A stretch of DNA of 15,092 nucleotides from DATMER01 sp036277235 (GCA_036277235.1 DASUNJ010000094.1:1-15092), one strand, 5' to 3'. Positions 1-6,586 are shown, numbered from the stretch's first letter. Numbers and translations: made by a program. Notes: generated by a model from the letters alone, not told the origin.

Positions 1-638
1 GCGAGGATCTCGGGCAGCCGGCTCCCGATAGCCGACCGCCGGCCCTCCTCCCGTGCCCAATCGGCGCGCTCCTCGTCCCCGAAGGCGGCCCAGAGCTCCG
101 CGGCCTGCAGAAACCACTCCGCGAACAGCGGCTCGCCGCCGCCCAGGTCGGTGCGCAGCTTGTTCTCCAGCGAGGTCTCGACCTCGTCGAACAGGCGGCG
201 GGCCTTCCGGACGTCCTTCTTCTTGAGCTCGACCCAGGCGCGGTGGAGGGTGATGGACTCGGCGAGGTCCGACCTGCGGGCCGCGGCTTCGGCGAGGGCG
301 CGCTCGGCGGCGGGCCAGTCGCCCGCGTAGCCCGCGGCAAGCCCGGCCTCCAGCCAGGCCTCGCCATCGGAAGGATCGCGGGCGAGGACACGGGCGAGCA
401 GGGCGCTGGCCTCCTCCAGCCGGAGCAGGTGCTTGGCAGCCACGGCCGCCGCGAGCAGCTCGTCGCGCCCCGCATTCGCACCGGTGCGGGCCCCGGCCAG
501 AGCGGCCTCGAAGTCGCCGCGCCCCACGGCCTGGACAGCCGGGCTCACCGGCGTCCGCCGGAGCACGGCAAAGAGAGCCAGGGCGCCGGCGGCGATGCCC
601 GCGATGATCAGGAAGGTCAGGAGGTCTTCGAACGACAT
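1..638 (-). CDS. Membrane-anchored TPR-like protein (3' end missing)
   Basis: The frame is open from ATG at 638 to the left edge, giving 212 complete codons with the C-terminus outside the window. Residues 6-26 form one hydrophobic helix (FLIIAGIAAGALALF), with only a few residues ahead of it and RR after it, so a single-pass anchor with a cytoplasmic or periplasmic helical domain is likely. Residues 35-155 are alanine-rich helical repeats that look like degenerate tetratricopeptide units (for example LLARVLARDPSDGEAWLEAGLAAGYAGDWPAAERAL split across two helices). A basic stretch KKKDVRKARR follows near 139-148. The start lies 2 nt downstream of the stop of the P-loop gene, so it is the last visible gene of the dnaX-recR operon. 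LapB/YciM-like proteins have this architecture, but I see no rubredoxin-type cysteines in the visible part, and the function is unknown. Confidence 0.75.
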   Translation of the reverse strand, partial: MSFEDLLTFLIIAGIAAGALALFAVLRRTPVSPAVQAVGRGDFEAALAGARTGANAGRDELLAAAVAAKHLLRLEEASALLARVLARDPSDGEAWLEAGLAAGYAGDWPAAERALAEAAARRSDLAESITLHRAWVELKKKDVRKARRLFDEVETSLENKLRTDLGGGEPLFAEWFLQAAELWAAFGDEERADWAREEGRRSAIGSRLPEIL

Positions 639-640
639 GT

Positions 641-1213
641 TCAGACACCGAGCAGGGGGAGCTGCGCAGGGCGCAGCCGCAGCCAGACTTCCTGCTCGAC
701 GGCGTCGAGCCACTCGGCACGCCGCTCGGGATCCAGGTGGAGCGCTTCGAGGCGGCGATCTCCCAGCTCGCGGACGAGGCGCTCGTCCACCGCCCGCTGG
801 AATGCCGGATCAGGCGACCGGATGCCGTCCGGCGACGGCTGCTCGATCAGCGGCACGTGAACCAGGAAGTCATAGCTCCGGATCCAGAACGCCATCAGGT
901 CTTCGAGCGCCTGCTGCCGTCCGGCGGCCAGGAGCAGGTAGACGTAATTGTCGAGGACGCTCCGGTCGCAGATGACCACGGGGTAGCGCGCATGGGCCAC
1001 CAGCTCCTCGGCGATCTGGGTATGGAGGATCCAGGACTGGGCCGCGACCGACGTCTCCTCGTTGATCGGCAGCGGGCACCGCCGCGCCACCTCGTGCACC
1101 ACGTCGATGGACACATCCCGCCGCTTGAGCCGCGAAGCGAGCCCATAGCACAGGGTCGTCTTGCCCACCCCGTGGGTGCCGATGAAGGCGATCTTGGCGT
1201 GGCCTTCCTTCAT
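641..1213 (-). CDS. NadR-like P-loop ATP-binding protein (AAA_28-type)
   Basis: This is a 190-aa P-loop NTPase. The Walker A motif GTHGVGKT is at residues 12-19, and a conserved-looking HEVARR lies at 40-45. A DRS motif at 83-85 (VVICDRSVLDNYVYL) resembles the substrate or Mg-site motif of nucleoside and ribosylnicotinamide kinases. This pattern fits the AAA_28/NadR-C group of small kinases, whose substrates are mostly unknown. The start at 1213 was chosen because its ATG overlaps the aminotransferase stop as ATGA (1210-1213) and places the P-loop at the usual distance from the N-terminus; a longer upstream reading is the shadow of the aminotransferase gene. Translational coupling with the aminotransferase suggests a shared pathway, but no substrate can be named. 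It is a predicted soluble cytoplasmic protein. Confidence 0.8.
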   Translation of the reverse strand: MKEGHAKIAFIGTHGVGKTTLCYGLASRLKRRDVSIDVVHEVARRCPLPINEETSVAAQSWILHTQIAEELVAHARYPVVICDRSVLDNYVYLLLAAGRQQALEDLMAFWIRSYDFLVHVPLIEQPSPDGIRSPDPAFQRAVDERLVRELGDRRLEALHLDPERRAEWLDAVEQEVWLRLRPAQLPLLGV

Positions 1214-2412
1214 TCCAGTATCTCTTCTAGAGTGTCCAGCGCCGTCCCGAGCAGCTCCTCCGGAATGTTCAGAGGAGGCACGATCTGGGCGACCCGGCCC
1301 TCCGGGCCGCCTGCGAGGAGGATGATCCCACGAGCCAGCGCCGCGGCGGTCCATCTCTTGGCGATCTCGGCCGAGCGCAGCTCCACGCCCCAGAGGAGGC
1401 CGCGGCCCCGGACGGCTGCCGGCCAGGAAGCCAGTCTCCGCCCGACCCACTCCCCCATCTGCGCTGCCCGGGCCACGAGATCCTCCTCCTCAAGGACGTC
1501 CAAAGTCGCCAGGGCGGCAGCGCAGGCGACCGGGTTGGCCACGAAGGTGGCGGTGTGCAGTGCCTCCCCGTCCGTCTCCCAGCAGCGAAAGAGGGAGCGC
1601 CGGCCGAGCACGGCGGCGATCGGCATCCCGCCTCCCAGCGCCTTGCCGCAACAGAGGAGATCGGGACGGACCCCTTCGTGCTCCACGGCGAAGAGCCTGC
1701 CGGTGCGCCCGAAGCCGGTGAAGATCTCGTCCGCGATCAGGAGGGCGCCGTGCTCCCGGCAGAGGCGGGACAGCTCCGCCAGCCAGCCGGGCGGCGGGAG
1801 GATGACCCCCTCCCTCCCGACGATCGGCTCGACCAGCACGGCCGCCACGTTATCTAAATCTATGCGCGAGCCGTACGGGAAGCGGCGGACATGACCGTGG
1901 AGATGGGCGGCGAACGGCTCCCGGAACCCGGATCGCGAGGTCACCGCCAGCGATCCCATCGTCAAGCCATGGTAGGAGGGCTCGAAGGCCACGATTCCCG
2001 GTCGGCCGGTGGCGGCCAAGGCGGTCTTGATCGCGATCTCCACCGCCTCCGAGCCGGAGATGGAGAAGAACACCTGGGGCTCGTCGACGGGCGCGAGCTT
2101 CACGAGCCGCTCCGCCAGCTCGACTCGCCGGGGATGGCCGTGGACGTCTCCAAGTCCATGGAGGAGCCGGCCGGCCTGGGCGCGGACCGCTTCGACCACC
2201 CGCGGATGGCGATGGCCCACGGCCGCGACCCCGAAGCCGGAGGTGAGATCTATATAGAGGTTGCCGTCGACGTCCCGGACGTGTGTCCCTTCGGCCTCCT
2301 CCCAGAAGAGGGAGACGGCTCCAGGGGTTGAGGTGAGGGTGTTGATTCCCGGCGCCTCGGCCTCCGCAATCCGGCGCGAGAGCTCGCGCGAGCGCGGGCC
2401 GGGGGGCGTCAC
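1210..2412 (-). CDS. Class III PLP-dependent aminotransferase
   Basis: A 400-aa fold-type I, class III aminotransferase of the acetylornithine/4-aminobutyrate/glutamate-semialdehyde superfamily. Visible features are the N-terminal DVDGNLYIDLTSGFG (47-61), the phosphate-binding GSE at 120-122, SYHG at 146-149, the PLP-ring aspartate D228 in LLIADEIFTGFGRTG, and the Schiff-base lysine K257 in CCGKALGGGMP. All key catalytic residues appear present, so it should transfer an amino group from an amine or omega-amino acid to a 2-oxo acid. The substrate cannot be read from sequence. The start is GTG at 2412, overlapping the recR stop as GTGA (2409-2412); upstream of it the frame only shadows recR. 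Length is normal for the family. The ATGA overlap with the downstream P-loop gene suggests coupled translation of the two. Confidence 0.88.
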   Translation of the reverse strand: MTPPGPRSRELSRRIAEAEAPGINTLTSTPGAVSLFWEEAEGTHVRDVDGNLYIDLTSGFGVAAVGHRHPRVVEAVRAQAGRLLHGLGDVHGHPRRVELAERLVKLAPVDEPQVFFSISGSEAVEIAIKTALAATGRPGIVAFEPSYHGLTMGSLAVTSRSGFREPFAAHLHGHVRRFPYGSRIDLDNVAAVLVEPIVGREGVILPPPGWLAELSRLCREHGALLIADEIFTGFGRTGRLFAVEHEGVRPDLLCCGKALGGGMPIAAVLGRRSLFRCWETDGEALHTATFVANPVACAAALATLDVLEEEDLVARAAQMGEWVGRRLASWPAAVRGRGLLWGVELRSAEIAKRWTAAALARGIILLAGGPEGRVAQIVPPLNIPEELLGTALDTLEEILE

Positions 2413-2993
2413 ATCTCCCGCCGGCCGGCGAGCGACCGGGCCAGCGTCACCTCGTCCGTGTACTCGATGTCGCCGCCCACGGGCATGCCGAAGGCGAGAC
2501 GGGTCACCCGTACGCCGCGGGGCTTGAGCAGCCGCGCCAGGTAGAGCGCCGTGGCCTCCCCCTCGACGTTGGGGTTGGTGGCGATCACGACCTCCTCGAC
2601 CCCTTCGAGGCGGGCCATCAGCCCTGGGATGGCGAGGCGGTCCGGGCCGATGCCGCGGTGGGGGGAGAGGGCGCCGAGGAGGACGTGGTAGACGCCCTGG
2701 TACTCCCCGGTGCGCTCGATGGGCTCGATGTTGAAGGGCTCCTCGACCACGCAGATGCGGGTGCGGTCGCGGCGCTCGTCGGTGCACCAGCGGCAGGGAT
2801 CGACGGCGGTGATCGCGTTGCAGGTGGAGCAGTGGAAAAGCTTCTCCTTCACCTCGACGATCGCCTGGGCGAGGTTGTGCGCCTCGCCGGCGGACACCTT
2901 CAGCAGGTAGTGGGCGAGGCGTGTCGCGGTCTTGGGCCCGATGCCCGGCAGCCGCGACAGCTCGCCGATGAGACGGGCAAGCGGGTCGGTCAT
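2409..2993 (-). CDS. recR: Recombination mediator RecR
   Basis: A 194-aa RecR, the DNA-binding partner of RecO and RecF that helps load RecA on SSB-covered gaps. In order it shows a helix-hairpin-helix (LSRLPGIGPKTATRLA, about 12-27), a four-cysteine zinc finger (C55, C58, C67, C70), and a Toprim domain with IERTGEYQGVYHVLLGALSP and the C-terminal GDIEYTDEVTLARSLAGR. Length is close to the usual 198-200 aa. It starts 16 nt after the ybaB stop with only a weak ribosome binding site, and its stop overlaps the GTG start of the aminotransferase. dnaX-ybaB-recR is a widely conserved order in bacteria. Confidence 0.97.
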   Translation of the reverse strand: MTDPLARLIGELSRLPGIGPKTATRLAHYLLKVSAGEAHNLAQAIVEVKEKLFHCSTCNAITAVDPCRWCTDERRDRTRICVVEEPFNIEPIERTGEYQGVYHVLLGALSPHRGIGPDRLAIPGLMARLEGVEEVVIATNPNVEGEATALYLARLLKPRGVRVTRLAFGMPVGGDIEYTDEVTLARSLAGRREM

Positions 2994-3009
2994 CTCGTTC
3001 AGAGCTCGG

Positions 3010-3306
3010 CTAGAACAGGCCCGGAAGGCTCGACGCCATGGAGCCCATCTTGCCCTGCATCGCCTCTTCGACCTTGCGGCCCGCCTCGTTGACCGCGGCG
3101 ACGATGAGGTCCTCCAGCAAGGAGGGGTCGTCCTTGTCCATGGCCTCAGGATCGATCTTCACGGAGACGACCTGCTTGTGGCCGCTCATCTTGACGGTCA
3201 CCATGCCGCCTCCGACGCTCGCCTCGACGATCAGCTCGTTGAGCTCTCGCTTGAGGCGCTCCTGCATCTCCTGGGCCTGTTTCATCAACTGACGCATGCT
3301 GCTCAT
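3010..3306 (-). CDS. ybaB: YbaB/EbfC nucleoid-associated protein
   Basis: A 98-aa small dimeric DNA-binding protein of the YbaB/EbfC family. The N-terminal helix (MRQLMKQAQEMQERLKREL) is followed by the conserved core with GGGMVTVKMSGHKQVVSVKIDPE at about 32-54 and LEDLIVAAVNEAGRKVEE at about 63-80. The start at 3306 was chosen because a strong Shine-Dalgarno (GGGAGGAA) formed by the last codons of dnaX lies just upstream, and the ATG is 1 nt from the dnaX stop. A further in-frame ATG nine bases downstream is an alternative. It sits between dnaX and recR, as in many bacteria, where it is thought to act in nucleoid organisation or repair. Confidence 0.95.
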   Translation of the reverse strand: MSSMRQLMKQAQEMQERLKRELNELIVEASVGGGMVTVKMSGHKQVVSVKIDPEAMDKDDPSLLEDLIVAAVNEAGRKVEEAMQGKMGSMASSLPGLF

Positions 3307-3307
3307 G

Positions 3308-4984
3308 TCATTCCTCCCTGGGACGCTCTTCAACCCGTTCCACCCGGCCCCCGAAGATGTCGAGGACCGTCTGCACGGTGGGATTCTCGCTCACCACGGC
3401 CCCGGCCGCGGAGGCGGCGGAGACCTGGGCCTGCATCTCGGCGGCCTTGCGGCCGTCGCCCTGGACGGTCCGCCAGGCCGTTCCCTCCCCCCAGACCGCC
3501 GCGACCGCCTCGTCGATGACCTGCCGGTTCGCCGACTGTGTCAGCCGCGACTCCAGCCAGGTGTCGCCGGGCGCGCGCGCGATGGTCAGCCGGCCGTCCT
3601 CGAAGCGGATCTCGTCCGCGTCGGAGAGATAGGCGGCCAGAGGCTGCTTGCGCCGGCTCACCTCGTCGAGGAACGCCTGGACCAGGTCCTCGCCCGTAGC
3701 GCCGTTCGGCCGGGGAGCCGGAGCCGGCGGCGGAGCTGGACGAGCAGGCGCCGCCGCCTTCTCCTCCGGCGCTCCCCCTCTCCCGGCTGGGCGGGAGGGG
3801 ATGGGAGAGGGGGCCGGGGGGTGAGGGGTCCGCACCGGAGCCGCCGAGGCCGTCGTTGTCATCCCCCCACCCGCCAGAATCTCCTCCACCCGGCGCAGCT
3901 TGGGCAGCTCGGCCGCCCGCAGCCAGGCGATCTCCACGGCCAGGGCGCCGGTCTCGCTGCGGCGCACCGTATTCTCGCTGTTCAGGAGCTGATGGAGGAG
4001 GCGCAGCATGTTCTCGTACCCGGCCTCCTTGGCCAGCGCGGTGAGCGCCTGGGCCTCCTCGGCGGGCAGGTCGGACTGATCCGGATCGCCGCCCATGGCC
4101 AGGTGGAGCGCGTCGCGACAGAAGACCAGGAAGTGTCCATAGACATGGCGCGGGTCCCAACCCTCGTCCTCGACCCGCCGCACCGCGCGGGTCACCGCGA
4201 CCCCGTCGCCCTGCAGGATCGCCTCGAGGAGCCGATGGAAGAGCGCCGTGTCCAGTCCGCCCAGAAGCCTGACCGCGTCTTCATCGGAAATCGTGCCCGA
4301 GCCGAACGTGGCGAGCTGGTCGAGCAGGGCGACGGCGTCGCGAACGCTCCCCTCGCCAGCCCTGGCTATGAGCCGGAGAGCCGTGTCGGTCGCCTCGATC
4401 CCCTCCTTGCCGCAAATGTGGCGGAGGAGGTCGGCCACGTCCTGCGAGCTCACCCGCCGGAAGTGGAACTCCTGGCAGCGGGAGAGAATCGTGGCCGGGA
4501 CGGCGTCGATCTCGGTCGTGGCAAAGATGAACACCAGGTGCGGCGGCGGCTCCTCGACTATCTTCAAGAGCGCGTCGAACGCCTGCCGGGAGAGGCGGTG
4601 GATCTCGTCGAGGATCACCACCTTGTAGCGGTCGCGCGCCGCGCCGTACTTCAGGCTTTCCGTAAGCTCGCGGACCTGCTCGACTTTCGAGTAGGTGGCG
4701 GCGTCGACCTCGATGACGTCCAGGTCCGAGCCGCGGGTGATCTCGATGCAGGCCATGCACTCGTTGCAGGGATCAGCGGCGGGGCCGCGCTCGCAGTTGA
4801 GCATCTTCGCGAGCAGGCGGGCCGTGGTCGTCTTGCCGACGCCGCGGATGCCGGAGAAGAGGTAGGCCTGGGCGATGCGCCCCTCCTGGACCGCGTTGCG
4901 CAGGGCCGTGACGATCGGACCCTGGCCGACGAGGGTGGAGAAGCTCTGCGGGCGCCACTTGCGGGCGAGTACCTGGTACGCCAT
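3308..4984 (-). CDS. dnaX: DNA polymerase III subunit gamma/tau
   Basis: A 558-aa clamp-loader ATPase. Motifs are Walker A GIRGVGKT (45-52), zinc-module cysteines C64, C73, C76 and C79, Walker B DEIH (126-129; the usual DExH), sensor 1 FATTE (154-158), the arginine finger in SRC (R169), and sensor 2 GSVRDA (R215). After domain III comes a Pro/Ala/Gly-rich linker at about 370-430, then a C-terminal tau-like domain. The linker carries a palindromic element (see the separate entry). I see no A-rich slippery heptamer, so there is no sign of a programmed frameshift giving a short gamma form. The start at ATG 4984 gives the canonical MAYQVLARKWRP; no clear Shine-Dalgarno precedes it, and the SRP RNA ends 44 nt upstream, so the gene may be expressed by readthrough from the SRP RNA promoter. 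Confidence 0.97.
   Translation of the reverse strand: MAYQVLARKWRPQSFSTLVGQGPIVTALRNAVQEGRIAQAYLFSGIRGVGKTTTARLLAKMLNCERGPAADPCNECMACIEITRGSDLDVIEVDAATYSKVEQVRELTESLKYGAARDRYKVVILDEIHRLSRQAFDALLKIVEEPPPHLVFIFATTEIDAVPATILSRCQEFHFRRVSSQDVADLLRHICGKEGIEATDTALRLIARAGEGSVRDAVALLDQLATFGSGTISDEDAVRLLGGLDTALFHRLLEAILQGDGVAVTRAVRRVEDEGWDPRHVYGHFLVFCRDALHLAMGGDPDQSDLPAEEAQALTALAKEAGYENMLRLLHQLLNSENTVRRSETGALAVEIAWLRAAELPKLRRVEEILAGGGMTTTASAAPVRTPHPPAPSPIPSRPAGRGGAPEEKAAAPARPAPPPAPAPRPNGATGEDLVQAFLDEVSRRKQPLAAYLSDADEIRFEDGRLTIARAPGDTWLESRLTQSANRQVIDEAVAAVWGEGTAWRTVQGDGRKAAEMQAQVSAASAAGAVVSENPTVQTVLDIFGGRVERVEERPREE
3774..3813. repeat. Intergenic-type palindrome inside the dnaX linker
   Basis: A perfect 11-bp inverted repeat, CCCCCTCTCCC at 3774-3784 and GGGAGAGGGGG at 3803-3813, with an 18-nt loop, followed by a G-rich tail (GCCGGGGGGTGAGGGG). 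On the coding strand it translates in frame to roughly residues 391-404 of DnaX (PAPSPIPSRPAGRG). This layout of CCCTCTCCC arm, loop, GGGAGAGGG arm and CCGGGGTGAGGG tail resembles dispersed short palindromic elements that many GC-rich genomes carry between genes. Here it seems to have been accommodated inside an unstructured linker without breaking the frame. That it is an inserted element, and not local sequence drift, is inference. Confidence 0.6.
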
Positions 4985-4994
4985 GGTCGCGGTA

Positions 4995-5018
4995 TTAGAT
5001 AAGGGACCTTAGATAAGG
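4995..5018. repeat. Short direct repeat upstream of dnaX
   Basis: TTAGATAAGG occurs at 4995-5004 and again at 5009-5018, a 14-bp step. On the minus strand it reads CCTTATCTAA twice, in the 44-nt gap between the SRP RNA 3' end and the dnaX ATG. It could hold weak -10-like sequences (TATCTA, TAATAC) or an operator for dnaX, or be chance in an AT-richer spacer. Confidence 0.4.
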
Positions 5019-5028
5019 AATGTTACGA

Positions 5029-5156
5029 CAGCGGCCCACGAAGGGTTCCGGTTTGTCTGCGGCACTCGACCGGATACCTTATCGCTGCTCCCTTCCGGGC
5101 CTGACGAGGTTCGGTAACGACCGATGCACAGGACCCGAACCCTTCGTGGGCCGCTG
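5029..5156 (-). ncRNA. ffs: Small SRP RNA (4.5S type)
   Basis: The minus strand carries the signature of the SRP RNA domain IV hairpin: GTCAGGCCCGGAAGGGAGCAGC, close to the E. coli 4.5S core, split here as GTCAGGCCCGGAAGG and GAGCAGC for the Ffh-binding internal loops and tetraloop (about 5082-5103). The two ends, 5029-5048 and 5137-5156, are perfectly complementary over 20 bp and would close the rod. The total of about 128 nt is slightly longer than a typical 95-115 nt small SRP RNA. The RNA binds Ffh to form the signal recognition particle for co-translational membrane targeting. It lies directly upstream of dnaX, as scr does in Bacillus subtilis. The exact ends are inferred from the terminal helix. 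Confidence 0.9.
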
Positions 5157-5166
5157 CCAGGAGCAC

Positions 5167-5195
5167 ATGCTATGTCCTGGTGTCCGGTAAGTAAA
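5167..5195 (-). promoter_or_regulatory. Sigma70-type promoter of SRP RNA and dnaX operon
   Basis: On the minus strand TTTACT (-35, 5190-5195) and TAGCAT (-10, 5167-5172) are separated by exactly 17 bp, each matching four of six consensus bases. The predicted start point, near 5160, falls a few nucleotides before the SRP RNA terminal helix. An inverted repeat CCAGGA/TCCTGG (5157-5162 and 5175-5180) straddles the -10 element and could be an operator or part of the initial transcript. Confidence 0.6.
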
Positions 5196-5256
5196 GGCGG
5201 CGGGGACGGGGGGAAATTCCCCGCCAATCGTCTCTCCTCCGGCCCTGCCCTCCGGT

Positions 5257-5541
5257 GGGATGCTGCGACTCACCGCCGAGTTGCAGCATCCCGGGCTTCC
5301 GCAGTAGGAAAAGACGTGGTTTTAGCAGCATCCACGCCGGCTCCTGCAGCCTCTCGACGCCAATATGCTGCGAATCCAGGCTTGGTAGATCCGACTCGAT
5401 GCCAGTTTGCTGCAAAAGAAGGCCGGCATGCTGCAACTCGGGGCCGAGCGGCTGCCGCTCAAAGTCGGGATGCTGCGACTCGGGACCGTGTCGCAGCATA
5501 TCCCTCGTGAGCGGAGCCGGAACCCGGCCGATTCGCAGCAT
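5257..5541. repeat. ATGCTGC heptamer array with ~21-bp periodicity
   Basis: Exact ATGCTGC copies start at 5260, 5365, 5428 and 5470 (plus orientation), and exact GCAGCAT copies at 5283, 5325, 5493 and 5535. One-mismatch copies lie at 5346 (GCAGCCT) and 5407 (TTGCTGC), and weaker ones at 5386 and 5449. Start-to-start steps are 21, 23, 40 or 42, that is, one or two units of about 21 bp. Plus-strand units often continue as RACTCGGG. Some neighbours form hairpins: 5257-5271 with 5278-5292 (15 bp with one wobble), and 5470-5479 with 5490-5499 (10 bp). The array fills most of the roughly 500-bp gap between the SRP RNA promoter and tadA; I see no supported gene there. Function unknown: protein-binding array or degenerate minisatellite. 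Confidence 0.8.
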
Positions 5542-5616
5542 CTCAGCCGGGGCGGGAAGAAACCGGGCGGCTCCGGCCGTTTCCCAGGTGCCGGGGGGAC
5601 CGTCCGGAGCCGCGAT

Positions 5617-5645
5617 TTGCCCGTCCGCGCGTGTTCGGGTAAGAT
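5617..5645 (+). promoter_or_regulatory. Candidate promoter of tadA
   Basis: TTGCCC at 5617-5622 and TAAGAT at 5640-5645 are separated by 17 bp, each matching four of six sigma70 consensus positions. The predicted start near 5652 leaves a short leader of about 24 nt before the tadA GTG. Confidence 0.5.
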
Positions 5646-5648
5646 ACC

Positions 5649-5669
5649 CCGCCTGCCTGGAGCAGGCGG
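5649..5669 (+). promoter_or_regulatory. Leader hairpin overlapping the tadA ribosome binding site
   Basis: CCGCCTGC (5649-5656), loop CTGGA, GCAGGCGG (5662-5669) is a perfect 8-bp stem. Its 3' arm overlaps the GGAGG at 5668-5672 that precedes the GTG start, so folding would partly hide the ribosome binding site. If transcription starts near 5652, only about six pairs remain. Confidence 0.45.
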
Positions 5670-5675
5670 AGGCTC

Positions 5676-6158
5676 GTGCGGACAGAGAGACCGGAAGATC
5701 GGATCTGGATGCAGGAGGCTCTCGCCGAGGCGCGGCGGGCGGCGGAGATCGGAGAAGTGCCGATCGGCGCCGTGATCGTGCGGAAGGGGGAGGAGGGGGA
5801 TCAGATCGTCGGCCGCGGCCACAACCGGCGCGAGATCGACCGCGACCCCCTGGCCCATGCCGAGATCCTCGCCATCCGGCAGGCAGCCGAGCGAGTCGGC
5901 GGGTGGCGGCTCACAGGATGTACCATGTACGTCAGCCTTGAGCCGTGCGCCATGTGCGCCGGCGCCCTGGTCAACAGCCGCATCGAACGGCTGGTCTGGG
6001 GAGCGCCCGATCCCAAGGCAGGCTGGTGCGGTACGCTGGGCAACCTTGTCCAGGACCCGCGCCTCAATCACCGGCTGGAGATGACGGCCGGGGTCCTTGA
6101 AGAGGATAGCGCCGCGCTGCTGCGCGGCTTCTTCGCGTCGCTCCGGAAGAGGTTCTGA
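5676..6158 (+). CDS. tadA: tRNA-specific adenosine-34 deaminase TadA
   Basis: A 160-aa zinc-dependent deaminase of the cytidine deaminase fold that converts A34 to inosine in the tRNA-Arg(ACG) wobble position. The zinc-site motifs are HAE (61-63; the glutamate is the proton shuttle) and PCAMC (90-94). Family signatures GEVPIGAVIV, SLEPCAMCAGALVNSRIERLVWGA and KAGWCGT are present. Length is typical. The GTG start at 5676 keeps the usual N-terminal helix (DRIWMQEALAEARRAA) and has GGAGG only 3 nt upstream; ATG 5709 is an alternative that would cut into this helix. It diverges from the SRP RNA-dnaX operon, whereas in B. subtilis the homologous genes are co-oriented. The array of ATGCTGC repeats lies upstream. 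Confidence 0.95.
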   Translation: MRTERPEDRIWMQEALAEARRAAEIGEVPIGAVIVRKGEEGDQIVGRGHNRREIDRDPLAHAEILAIRQAAERVGGWRLTGCTMYVSLEPCAMCAGALVNSRIERLVWGAPDPKAGWCGTLGNLVQDPRLNHRLEMTAGVLEEDSAALLRGFFASLRKRF

Positions 6159-6184
6159 GCGGCACCCGTTCTTTGCAGAGCTCC

Positions 6185-6274
6185 GGAGAGATGTCCGAGT
6201 GGCTTAAGGAGCACGCTTGGAAAGCGTGTGTAGGGGAAACTCTACCGTGGGTTCGAATCCCACTCTCTCCGCCA
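6185..6274 (+). tRNA. tRNA-Ser (anticodon GGA)
   Basis: A 90-nt class II tRNA with acceptor stem GGAGAGA/TCTCTCC, an anticodon arm CACGC-TTGGAAA-GCGTG (anticodon GGA at 6219-6221), a long variable arm, the TPsiC arm GTGGGTTCGAATCCCAC, and encoded 3' GCCA. The long variable arm and anticodon identify it as serine, reading UCC/UCU. Confidence 0.97.
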
Positions 6275-6290
6275 TAGATAGATAGAAACC

Positions 6291-6387
<97 letters not shown>

Positions 6388-6451
6388 CAGTTGTGTTCGA
6401 CGAACCCGGGGCGGGCCCGAGCCCTCTCCTCAGCCGGAAGGAAGCACGATC

Positions 6452-6586
6452 GTGAAACGGACTTTTCAGCCCAACAACCGTCGCCGCAAGCGGACCCACG
6501 GCTTCCTGGTGCGCATGCGTACCAAGAACGGACGCGCCGTGATCGCGCGCCGGCGCCAGAAGGGCCGCAAGCGCCTGTCGGTCTGA
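6452..6586 (+). CDS. rpmH: 50S ribosomal protein bL34
   Basis: A 44-aa, highly basic ribosomal protein with the family signature KRTFQPNNRRRKRTHGF at the start and GRKRLSV at the end. The GTG start at 6452 is preceded by a strong GGAAGGAA at 6436-6443; the longer upstream reading runs into the tRNA and is not coding. The stop overlaps the rnpA ATG by one base (TGATG). The rpmH-rnpA-yidD-yidC-jag order is conserved across bacteria and often lies near the replication origin. Confidence 0.97.
   Translation: MKRTFQPNNRRRKRTHGFLVRMRTKNGRAVIARRRQKGRKRLSV

Noticed and set aside
3780..3880. Programmed frameshift in dnaX producing gamma
   Set aside because: There is no A-rich slippery heptamer in the coding strand near the linker, so the hairpin there has no slip site to act on.
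3296..5002. 568-aa plus-strand open frame antisense to dnaX
   Set aside because: It mirrors the well-supported dnaX gene; long antisense frames are common at this GC content, and its translation shows no recognisable domain.
5170..5541. 123-aa minus-strand frame with heptapeptide-like periodicity across the ATGCTGC array
   Set aside because: The seven-residue rhythm follows from the 21-bp DNA period and would appear in every frame; there is no ribosome binding site, and the frame ends inside the SRP RNA promoter.
5257..5541. CRISPR array
   Set aside because: Units are too short and degenerate, occur in both orientations and have no uniform unique spacers; no cas genes are present.
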